Part shown: one piece after another, positions 7,657 through 14,595 of the stretch
Layout: each line of letters begins with the position of its first letter
Position numbering within the stretch: the stretch's first letter is position 1
NCBI GenBank assembly: GCA_049601975.1
Contig: JBMYRC010000083.1
Location: 1-17,330, forward strand
From: UBA6544 sp049601975
GTDB taxonomy: Bacteria > Pseudomonadota > Alphaproteobacteria > UBA8366
Reading direction: 5' to 3'
DNA length: 17,330 nt
Program-made: the position numbers and the translations under genes
Notes under the pieces: generated by a model
What the model was told of the DNA's origin: nothing
Database searches by the model: none
What the model saw: only the letters and a program-made list of their open reading frames with translations

Positions 7657-7675
7657 TGACGTGATTTTTGCGTCA
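7657..7675. promoter_or_regulatory. Dyad TGACG-N9-CGTCA, possible operator
   Basis: TGACG (7657-7661) and CGTCA (7671-7675) are perfect inverted arms around TGATTTTTG. The left arm overlaps TTGACG (7656-7661), a good -35 box on the plus strand. The nearest -10-like match, TATTCC, sits at only 15 bases' spacing. It is about 90 bases upstream of the alcohol dehydrogenase start. Confidence 0.3.
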
Positions 7676-7766
7676 GTATTCCTCAGCCCCTCAAAAGTGT
7701 TGCCATGCCCGCGCGCAGGCTTACCGTTCGTTCTACCATTTCACCGCACGACCGAAGGGTAGGAAG

Positions 7767-8813
7767 ATGAAAGCTGTTGTATTCATGGGAGACCGAAAGC
7801 TCGAATTCATGGAGTTTCCCGACCCGACACCAGGGCCTGGAGAAGCAGTCATTGAAATCATGGCATCCGGCATGTGCGGCAGCGATTTAAAGATGTACCG
7901 GGCCATCGGCGGGGCCGCGGCGCTCGGCCTTGTCGGCGACGGCACACCGCTAATCGCGGGGCATGAGCCCTGCGGCATCGTCGCAGCGGTCGGTGAAGGC
8001 GTGCCCGAAGCGCAAGCCAAAGTTGGTGACCGCGTGATGGACCATCACTACAGTGGATGTGGGGTTTGCAAACATTGCCGCGATGGCTGGTCGCAGCTGT
8101 GTATAGACGGCGCCGTCGTCTATGGCGCCACAGGACACGGCGCGCACGCGAAATACATGAAGGTGCCGGCGCATACTTTGGTCAAACTCCCGGAATCACT
8201 GTCTTTTAAAACCGGTGCCGCGATTTCCTGCGGTACTGGCACCGCCTACGGCGCGTTGAAACGGCTCAATCTCGCAGGGGACGAGACGATCGCGATTTTT
8301 GGACAGGGCCCGGTCGGTCTCAGCGCGACGCAGTTGGCAAAGGCGATGGGGGCCAGGGTCATCGCGCTTGATATTGGTGAGGAACGCCTGGAACTCGCCC
8401 GACAATTCGGTGCCGACGAGGTCATCGACCCAGGCAAAAACGACGTCGTTGAAGCCATCCGCGACCTCACCCACAGCGAAGGCGCGCATAAATCGCTGGA
8501 TTGCAGTTCCAGTTCGGAAGCCCGGCGCGCGGCGGTCCAATGTCTGCGGACTTGGGGGACTGTTTGTTTCGTGGGCGAGGGCGGCAACGTCACCATCGAC
8601 GTCTCGAATGACATGCTCCGACGGCAGGTCACCGTCCTCGGGTCATGGACCTTCAGCAAGAACGGACAGGCGGATTGCGCGGAATTCGTGGCAGAACGGA
8701 AGATCAACGTCGATGCGCTATTTACTCACGAATTCAAGTTAGATGAAGCGGACGCCGCCTATAGGCTGTTCGACACACAAACAACTGGCAAAGGCGTTTT
8801 CTTAATGAACTAA
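7767..8813 (+). CDS. Zinc-dependent alcohol dehydrogenase (MDR superfamily)
   Basis: A 348-residue NAD(P)-dependent medium-chain dehydrogenase. Catalytic zinc ligands are Cys37 (MCGSD), His66/Glu67 (AGHEPCG) and probably Cys155. The structural zinc site is a full four-cysteine lobe at Cys98, 101, 104 and 112. The Rossmann motif GQGPVG (179-184) and Asp202 (VIALDIG) suggest NAD rather than NADP. The ATG at 7767 gives the normal start MKAVVF, with GAAGGG and AGGAAG just upstream. A 33-codon in-frame extension to a TTG has no family resemblance and was left out. It faces the ferredoxin gene with 12 bp between stops. Substrate class resembles sorbitol, threonine or short-chain alcohol dehydrogenases; it may complete alcohol oxidation in the accessory cluster. 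Confidence 0.92.
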   Translation: MKAVVFMGDRKLEFMEFPDPTPGPGEAVIEIMASGMCGSDLKMYRAIGGAAALGLVGDGTPLIAGHEPCGIVAAVGEGVPEAQAKVGDRVMDHHYSGCGVCKHCRDGWSQLCIDGAVVYGATGHGAHAKYMKVPAHTLVKLPESLSFKTGAAISCGTGTAYGALKRLNLAGDETIAIFGQGPVGLSATQLAKAMGARVIALDIGEERLELARQFGADEVIDPGKNDVVEAIRDLTHSEGAHKSLDCSSSSEARRAAVQCLRTWGTVCFVGEGGNVTIDVSNDMLRRQVTVLGSWTFSKNGQADCAEFVAERKINVDALFTHEFKLDEADAAYRLFDTQTTGKGVFLMN

Positions 8814-8825
8814 GACGGAGCCGCT

Positions 8826-9146
8826 TTATGCGCCCGGATACAGCAGCGCACCGTTTTCAATTCGTCCGGCACGAGATTCGAATTCATCCAATAAGGACGG
8901 CACGTCTTCGAGCGTCAGATGTTGGCGAAATTCAGCACCGACAATTCTGAGGTTCGGTCCATCGTCACATTTGCCGAAACACACGATGGTTTCTACATCG
9001 ACGTTCAATTGCCGCGTCTGGACACCACTCTCTAGCTCCGCCGCTATTTCCGGCGACCCGCTGAGCCCACAGCACTTGCCTCGCGGCCCCCGCATCTTGT
9101 TCACGCAAACCACAACGCGCAATCGCTCTGCTGTCTCATCGGTCAT
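8826..9146 (-). CDS. Thioredoxin-like [2Fe-2S] ferredoxin
   Basis: A 106-residue protein with the cysteine pattern of thioredoxin-fold [2Fe-2S] ferredoxins. Cys14 (VCVNK) is followed by Cys25/Cys26 (GKCCG), then Cys56 and Cys60 (CFGKC), i.e. C-x10/11-C...C-x3-C. The family is also seen as the C-terminal domain of the 24-kDa subunit of respiratory complex I. The ATG at 9146 overlaps the ispE stop as ATGA, which fixes the start; a 13-codon upstream extension lies wholly inside ispE. It is the last gene of the TPR-ispE-ferredoxin unit, so translation is likely coupled. It is an electron carrier whose partner is unknown; the IspG/IspH Fe-S enzymes of the same pathway are an attractive but untested idea. 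Confidence 0.85.
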   Translation of the reverse strand: MTDETAERLRVVVCVNKMRGPRGKCCGLSGSPEIAAELESGVQTRQLNVDVETIVCFGKCDDGPNLRIVGAEFRQHLTLEDVPSLLDEFESRAGRIENGALLYPGA

Positions 9147-10021
9147 GCGCCGCTGGTCCGGAATCGCGTCGCTCTGACCCACCATCCATCGACCTCGAGG
9201 TCCCTTGCTGCGGCCTCAGCGGCGGCGGGATTATCGAACAATCCGAAACACGTCGCACCACTTCCTGACAACCGTGCCAATCGGCAGCCAGGCAACGCTT
9301 CGAGAGCCGCCAATACTTCACGAATAACGGGTGCCAAACGCAACGCGGGCTCGGTGAGATCGTTGCTCCGGTCTTCGAGTTTGCGGACAAGGACACCAAG
9401 ATTGGCCGGCGATTTCATCATCGGCAAATTCGGTGAGAATCCACCCCGCCGGGCCTGGAAAACTGACGGCGTTGACAATGTCACACCCGGATTGACAAGA
9501 ACGATCCCCGCATCCGGAAAGGCCGGGCCAGGCTGCAGATTTTCACCGACGCCACCGACATGAACTGTGTCGCTTACAAGACAAGCGGGTATGTCGGTGC
9601 CGAGACCGAAACCAACCTCTTTAAGGTCCACCTTCGATGCATCAATATCCCAAAGCTGTGCAAGACCGCGCAATGTCGCCGCCGCGTCCGCAGACCCGCT
9701 GCCAAGCCCCGCCGCAACCGGCAGTTCCTTGCGCAACTTAATGCGAGCCACAGGATCGACCCCCGCTGCTTCACCAAGCGCGCGTGCCGCGCGTAACACC
9801 AAATTGTCGTCCGAAGTCGGTAGGCGATCGGCAAACGTCCCATCGATCTCCAGCGTTAATTCGTCGGATGCCTCAAGCGTCAAGACATCAAACTCATCGG
9901 TAAATGCGATCAGAGACTCAAGCTCGTGATAACCGTTCGACCGGCGACCGACGACATGGAGATAGAGGTTAATTTTCGCCGGTGCCTCAATCACCACCGA
10001 GCCCGTGGGGGCTGCGTTCAT
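9143..10021 (-). CDS. ispE: 4-diphosphocytidyl-2-C-methyl-D-erythritol kinase
   Basis: A GHMP-superfamily kinase of 292 residues that phosphorylates the 2-hydroxyl of CDP-methylerythritol with ATP, in the non-mevalonate (MEP) isoprenoid pathway. Seen: the N-terminal motif APAKINLYLHVVGRRSNGYH with Lys16 as the active-site lysine, the ATP-binding loop PVAAGLGSGSADAAA (101-115), Asp143 in GTDIP, and the C-terminal GHMP motif SGSGATCFGLF. Length matches the family. Its ATG overlaps the stop of the TPR gene as ATGA, and its own stop overlaps the ferredoxin start in the same way. Expression therefore depends on the upstream minus-strand genes. I am confident of this identification. Confidence 0.96.
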   Translation of the reverse strand: MNAAPTGSVVIEAPAKINLYLHVVGRRSNGYHELESLIAFTDEFDVLTLEASDELTLEIDGTFADRLPTSDDNLVLRAARALGEAAGVDPVARIKLRKELPVAAGLGSGSADAAATLRGLAQLWDIDASKVDLKEVGFGLGTDIPACLVSDTVHVGGVGENLQPGPAFPDAGIVLVNPGVTLSTPSVFQARRGGFSPNLPMMKSPANLGVLVRKLEDRSNDLTEPALRLAPVIREVLAALEALPGCRLARLSGSGATCFGLFDNPAAAEAAARDLEVDGWWVRATRFRTSGA

Positions 10022-11805
10022 CCGCCGGAATCCGTTTTTATCGGGGCTTCCATACCTTTTAGAATTTTACTTTCGATTTTAATGATTTCACCCTTTTCCG
10101 GTTTTAAACTAAGAGCGCGACGCCACTGAAACCGAGCCTCATGCTTGCGGCCGACCCGCCAATAAGCATCCCCCAAATGGTCACTTATTATGGGATCCAG
10201 AGGACGGAGTTCTACAGCTCGCTCGAGGTGCTGAACCGCATCGGAATAATCCCCAAGGCGATAGAGAACCCACCCCATGCTATCAACAATATACCCATCG
10301 TCGCGCCGTTGCTCGACCGCACGTTCGATCATTCCCCGCGCCCTGGCAAGATTCTTCCCTTGATCAACCCAGGAGTATCCCAAGTAGTTTAGCACATACG
10401 GATGGTCAGGATTTAATTCGAGTGCTTTTAAGAAATCTTTTTCTGCCTCGTCCCATTTCTTTAGTCTCTCACGGGAAATTCCCCGGTAATAGTAGAGTGA
10501 CCAGTTGCTCGGTTTAAGATCTTCGAGCCGTGCAAAGGCGCGATTATAGGCTTCCTCAGCGCCGTCAAATTCCTCTCTCACGCGCATGAAACTACCGAGC
10601 CGCAGTAGCGGTTCAATATCTTTCGGACGCTCATTCGCCAAGGCTTCTAAAAGAGCCTTCGCTTCTTCTATCTGATTGGTATTGTTCAAGTTCTCCGCCA
10701 TCTTGAGGCGGGCCAGCCAGCTATAGGGCGAATCAAGGGCGATGGTTCGATATATCGCAATTGAATCCGCGTAGCGTCGGCTGATGTCGAAGATATCGCC
10801 CATCAGTAATTGAGCGACCGGAAAATCAGGTCTCAAATATGCTGCGATCCGGGAGTATAGGAGAGCCGCTGCGCCCGCACGATTTATCGGAAGAGCGGAC
10901 GCCAAATTAAACATGCCCTCGGCAAAGCCCGACGCGGCGTCAACGGCAATCGGACGAGCTACCTTTCCTGTCTCTAAACGCTTCAGCTCATAATCAATCA
11001 GATGACTGGCCGGATGAACCGCGAGATAGCCTTCATACAGGGTCTTCGCTTCCGCCGAATTACCTTCGCGCTCTAGGAACGATCCCATGGCGCGCACCAT
11101 GCGCAACGGAACCTTTTTCATATCCTCGGACGCTTTGCGATAAATCGCCAAAGCTTCGTCCTTGCGCCCGGCATTTTCGTTCAACAGCGCCAAGTGAAGA
11201 TCGCTCAAGACGGCAAACCCGTTTTCCTTCGCCAACGGCTCCAATCGCGTGAACGCAGCGGGAAATTCTTTTAATCCGGCACTGATCCAGGCTTGAGCCA
11301 AAGGTTGGCTGTACCGAGCAAGACCTTGTTCCGGCACATCTTTAAGCCGATCCCGTGCGGTTACAAACTCACCTGCCTTTACATCGCGCGCCGCCAACAG
11401 CAAAAGCGACACGGTCGTACCTTTTTTACGTTCCGCCATGCGTTCGGCAAGTTCAATCGCGCGCTCGACCTGACCCGCGCCCAGGTACAATACGAAGGCG
11501 CGGCGCATCAATCGATCTTGTTCGGGATCGTCTTCCAGCACGCGCGCCATTAACTCCGCGGCGACGGCCAAATCTTGATGCTTTTCGGCAAAGCGTCCCG
11601 CCAAATAGCTGCCGAAAATAGACTTTTCGAACGGTGCCTCATTGACGGAAATACGTTCGTGGCTAGCGTCGGCCAATTTAGCCGCAGGTTCTGTTTGCGC
11701 CGAAACACACGCCGAAGACATCAGCAAACCAATAATCGCCGCCCAACGGAAGAAACCGCCGGCACGCAGAGTACGACCACCTAAACTTTTATTTTCAGCC
11801 GTCAT
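10018..11805 (-). CDS. Exported tetratricopeptide-repeat protein
   Basis: A 595-residue protein from the ATG at 11805. It starts with a signal peptide: a basic stretch, the hydrophobic core WAAIIGLLM, then SSACVSAQTE with likely signal peptidase I cleavage after VSA. The Cys is not in a good lipobox because Ser is at -3. The rest is alpha-helical, and TPR motifs are clear over roughly residues 330-570, for example the segments with YYYRGISRERLKKWDEAEKD, VLNYLGYSWVDQGK and ISDHLGDAYWRVGRKHEARF. It should act in the periplasm as a protein-protein scaffold. An in-frame TTG 31 codons upstream (11898) gives a polar extension that would spoil the signal peptide. It lies 96 bp after ETF-QO and is coupled to ispE. 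Exact role unknown. Confidence 0.87.
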   Translation of the reverse strand: MTAENKSLGGRTLRAGGFFRWAAIIGLLMSSACVSAQTEPAAKLADASHERISVNEAPFEKSIFGSYLAGRFAEKHQDLAVAAELMARVLEDDPEQDRLMRRAFVLYLGAGQVERAIELAERMAERKKGTTVSLLLLAARDVKAGEFVTARDRLKDVPEQGLARYSQPLAQAWISAGLKEFPAAFTRLEPLAKENGFAVLSDLHLALLNENAGRKDEALAIYRKASEDMKKVPLRMVRAMGSFLEREGNSAEAKTLYEGYLAVHPASHLIDYELKRLETGKVARPIAVDAASGFAEGMFNLASALPINRAGAAALLYSRIAAYLRPDFPVAQLLMGDIFDISRRYADSIAIYRTIALDSPYSWLARLKMAENLNNTNQIEEAKALLEALANERPKDIEPLLRLGSFMRVREEFDGAEEAYNRAFARLEDLKPSNWSLYYYRGISRERLKKWDEAEKDFLKALELNPDHPYVLNYLGYSWVDQGKNLARARGMIERAVEQRRDDGYIVDSMGWVLYRLGDYSDAVQHLERAVELRPLDPIISDHLGDAYWRVGRKHEARFQWRRALSLKPEKGEIIKIESKILKGMEAPIKTDSGG

Positions 11806-11901
11806 TACCTCGACGCCAAAGCAGCGAAAATCGTCATCAATGATAGCCGAATTGGCTCGCTCAAGCCAGCAACCGTTTCCGCCATCGGAGTCGAGCAATG
11901 C

Positions 11902-13548
11902 CTACATATTCGGATAATTAGGCCCGCCGCCGCCTTCCGGCGTCACCCAAACGATATTCTGCGTTGGATCCTTGATGTCGCATGTCTTGCAATGAACGCA
12001 GTTCTGCGAATTTATCTGCAACCGGGGGTTCGATTCATCATCGTCATAGAGAATTTCATAGACTCCGGCAGGGCAGTAGCGCTGCTCCGGCGCGGCGTAT
12101 TTCGCCAGATTGACATCAACCGGGACACTGTCGTCCTTCAAGGTGAGATGAACCGGTTGATCCTCCTCATGATTAGTCGCCGAGAAGGAAACGCTGGTCA
12201 GTCGGTCAAAGGACACGACACCATCCGGTTTCGGATACTCGATCGGTTGATAATCAGCCGCATTGCCGGTCGTCTCGTGATCCGCGTGGCCGTGCTTCAA
12301 GGTCCAGGGCGCCTTGCCACGCAGCAGGACTTGATCGATCCCCGCATTCAAAATACCGCCGAGCAGTCCCCACTTGAATCCGGGACGTACATTGCGCGCA
12401 GCATGTAGTTCCTCATATACCCATGAGTTATTGAACGCGTCGGCATATTCAACCAATTCGTCGGATGCCCGATCCGCCGAGATCGCGGCAAACGCCGCTT
12501 CGGCCGCCAACATGCCGGATTTCATCGCCGTATGGCTGCCTTTGATCTTCGGGGTATTGAGCGTTCCCGCCTCACAACCAACCAACACACCGCCCGGGAA
12601 CGTCAGCTTCGGTAGGCTCTGTAGACCGCCTTCATTCAACGCCCGAGCCCCATAAGCGATACGCCGCCCACCTTCGAAAGTTGGTTTGATTTTCGAGTGC
12701 ATCTTAAAGCGCTGAAATTCCTCAAACGGGCTGAGATAGGGATTCTTGTAGTCGAGACCAACCACAAAGCCGACCGCCACCTGGTTGTTTTCCAGGTGAT
12801 AAAGAAACGATCCGCCATAAGTATCGTTGCCGATGGGCCAGCCGGTACTGTGAACCACCAATCCCTGTTTATGTTTTTCCGGTTCGATCTCCCACAATTC
12901 CTTGATGCCGAGGCCATATGTCTGAGGCTCGACGCCTTCACGCAGATCGAACTGTGCCATCAATTGCTTGCCGAGGCTGCCGCGGCACCCTTCGGCAAAG
13001 AAGGTGTATTTGGCGTGCAACTCCATACCGACCTGATAGTTCGGGCCCTGCTCGCCGTCGCGGGTTACGCCCATATCGCCGGTCGCCACACCTTTGACCG
13101 AGCCATCATCATTATAGAGGACCTCCGCAGCGGCAAACCCCGGATAAATCTCGACACCCAAGGCTTCCGCCTGCTCACCCAACCAGCGGCAAAGGTTGCC
13201 CAGACTGATAATGTAATTACCGTGGTTCTTCATCGGCGGCGGCAACAGGAATGTCGGCAGGGAAAACCCGCCGGTCTCGCTCAAATACAAGAATTGCTCA
13301 GACGTCACCGGAGTATTGAGCGGTGCCTCCATGTCTTTCCAATCCGGGAGCAACTCGTTCAAGGCGCGCGGTTCCAGCACCGCACCCGATAGAATATGCG
13401 CGCCGACTTCCGAGCCCTTTTCCAGAATCGTGACCTCGATTTCGCACCCCGCTTCCACGGCCAGCTGTTTCAGACGGATCGCGGCAGCCAGACCGGATGG
13501 GCCAGCGCCAATGATCACAACATCCACTTCCATCGATTCGCGTTCCAT
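11902..13548 (-). CDS. Electron transfer flavoprotein-ubiquinone oxidoreductase
   Basis: A 548-residue inner-membrane-associated enzyme that passes electrons from reduced ETF (from fatty-acid, amino-acid or dimethylglycine-type dehydrogenases) to ubiquinone. The N-terminus binds FAD (VIIGAGPSGLAAAIRL, residues 11-26). A C-terminal ferredoxin-like domain binds one [4Fe-4S] cluster through Cys492, Cys517, Cys520 and Cys523, the last three as CVHCKTC. Length equals bacterial homologues and the mature mitochondrial ETFDH. The ATG at 13548 is chosen because AGGTGAG lies a few bases upstream; Met6 is the alternative. It diverges from the uracil-DNA glycosylase and may be the first gene of the operon that continues into the TPR protein and ispE. 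The ETF subunits themselves are not in the window. Confidence 0.95.
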   Translation of the reverse strand: MERESMEVDVVIIGAGPSGLAAAIRLKQLAVEAGCEIEVTILEKGSEVGAHILSGAVLEPRALNELLPDWKDMEAPLNTPVTSEQFLYLSETGGFSLPTFLLPPPMKNHGNYIISLGNLCRWLGEQAEALGVEIYPGFAAAEVLYNDDGSVKGVATGDMGVTRDGEQGPNYQVGMELHAKYTFFAEGCRGSLGKQLMAQFDLREGVEPQTYGLGIKELWEIEPEKHKQGLVVHSTGWPIGNDTYGGSFLYHLENNQVAVGFVVGLDYKNPYLSPFEEFQRFKMHSKIKPTFEGGRRIAYGARALNEGGLQSLPKLTFPGGVLVGCEAGTLNTPKIKGSHTAMKSGMLAAEAAFAAISADRASDELVEYADAFNNSWVYEELHAARNVRPGFKWGLLGGILNAGIDQVLLRGKAPWTLKHGHADHETTGNAADYQPIEYPKPDGVVSFDRLTSVSFSATNHEEDQPVHLTLKDDSVPVDVNLAKYAAPEQRYCPAGVYEILYDDDESNPRLQINSQNCVHCKTCDIKDPTQNIVWVTPEGGGGPNYPNM

Positions 13549-13651
13549 CGACTCACCTCACTCCGTTCGAATTCTCAAATTAATCATGCGAGTTCTCTAT
13601 ATTACCGCGCCCGGATTTGGTAGATACATATTACGAAGGGACGTTCGCGCC

Positions 13652-14488
13652 ATGACACAAGACCAACAAACCGCACAGACAATGTCGCCGCTCGACGCAT
13701 TGCGCTGGCACGTGGAGATGGGTATTGACGAGGTTGTGGACGAGATGCCGGTCGACCGATATGCGACGGTGCAACAACCACGTCCCGCGACGCCCGCCAC
13801 CGCTCCGGCCTTGCAACCGCCGCAGGACAGGCCACAAGCCGTGCCACGCCAAGCCAGTGGACAGGCGCTAGCCCCCGCTGAAGGCGCCCGCGATGCCATC
13901 GCTGTCGCGGCGGGCGCGCAAACAATCGACGAACTCCGCGAACGCTTAGAGGGATTCGAGGGATGCGCCCTTAAATTCACGGCGACCAATACCGTCTTCG
14001 CCGACGGTGATCCGGCCTCCGATTTGATGCTTATCGGCGAAGCGCCCGGCGTCGATGAGGATCGCCAAGGCCTGCCCTTCGTCGGCGCCAGTGGGCAATT
14101 GCTGAACCGGATGTTGGCCGCCCTCGGACGGGAGCGCGATACGGTTTACATTTCCAATATCCTGTTCTGGCGTCCCCCCGGCAATCGCAGCCCGACAGAC
14201 GCGGAAACGGCGGCCTGCCTGCCGTTCGTAAAGCGCCACATCGAACTCGCGAAACCCAAAGTCTTGGTATTTCTCGGCGGCAGCTCCGCCAAAACGATGC
14301 TGAGCCGCAAAGAGGGCATCATGCGCTTGCGCGGCAAATGGTTCGACTATACGAGCGACGGTCTTGATACGCCGATTCCAGCGATGCCGACCTTCCACCC
14401 GGCGTTCCTTATGCGTCAATCGGCGCAAAAACGGGAAGCCTGGCGCGATTTCCTCTCGATCCAGGAAAAGCTCGATGGTTTCTGTTAG
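13652..14488 (+). CDS. Uracil-DNA glycosylase, family-4-like without full Fe-S site
   Basis: A 278-residue DNA-repair enzyme that removes uracil from DNA. The core (about 90-278) carries family-4 motifs: motif 1 GEAPGVDEDRQGLPFVG (129-145), SNILFWRPPGNRSPT (168-182) and the second active-site motif PTFHPAFLMR with His249. Residues 1-90 are an N-terminal helix (SPLDALRWHVEMG) and a Pro/Ala/Gln-rich linker, typical of alphaproteobacterial versions as I recall them. Of the four cysteines that bind [4Fe-4S] in classical family 4, only Cys105 and Cys189 remain; the other two positions are Phe102 and Trp173. The ATG at 13652 has GAAGGGA upstream; an earlier ATG at 13586 is less likely. The gene diverges from ETF-QO. 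Confidence 0.88.
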   Translation: MTQDQQTAQTMSPLDALRWHVEMGIDEVVDEMPVDRYATVQQPRPATPATAPALQPPQDRPQAVPRQASGQALAPAEGARDAIAVAAGAQTIDELRERLEGFEGCALKFTATNTVFADGDPASDLMLIGEAPGVDEDRQGLPFVGASGQLLNRMLAALGRERDTVYISNILFWRPPGNRSPTDAETAACLPFVKRHIELAKPKVLVFLGGSSAKTMLSRKEGIMRLRGKWFDYTSDGLDTPIPAMPTFHPAFLMRQSAQKREAWRDFLSIQEKLDGFC

Positions 14489-14595
14489 TCGACTACTTTA
14501 GCGCGATTTTCAAGTCGACAAAGAAACACACATCCACGAATCCAGAGTGTTCCGCTTCACCTTCCCTGCGGCCAGCGGTCACCTTGCACCGAATC

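Noticed and set aside
7668..7766. A 33-codon extension of the alcohol dehydrogenase from a TTG
   Set aside because: It is unlike the family, and the ATG at 7767 gives the standard MKAVVF start with a ribosome-binding site.
11853..11868. A hairpin TGGCT-N6-AGCCA between ETF-QO and the TPR gene
   Set aside because: The stem is only 5 bp and no U tract follows on the minus strand, so it is not a convincing terminator.
11806..11898. An N-terminal extension of the TPR protein from a TTG at 11898
   Set aside because: The extension is polar and would bury the signal peptide 31 residues in; the ATG at 11805 gives a normal exported protein.
12697..13392. A 231-codon open frame opposite ETF-QO
   Set aside because: Antisense to a highly conserved gene, with no recognisable domain.
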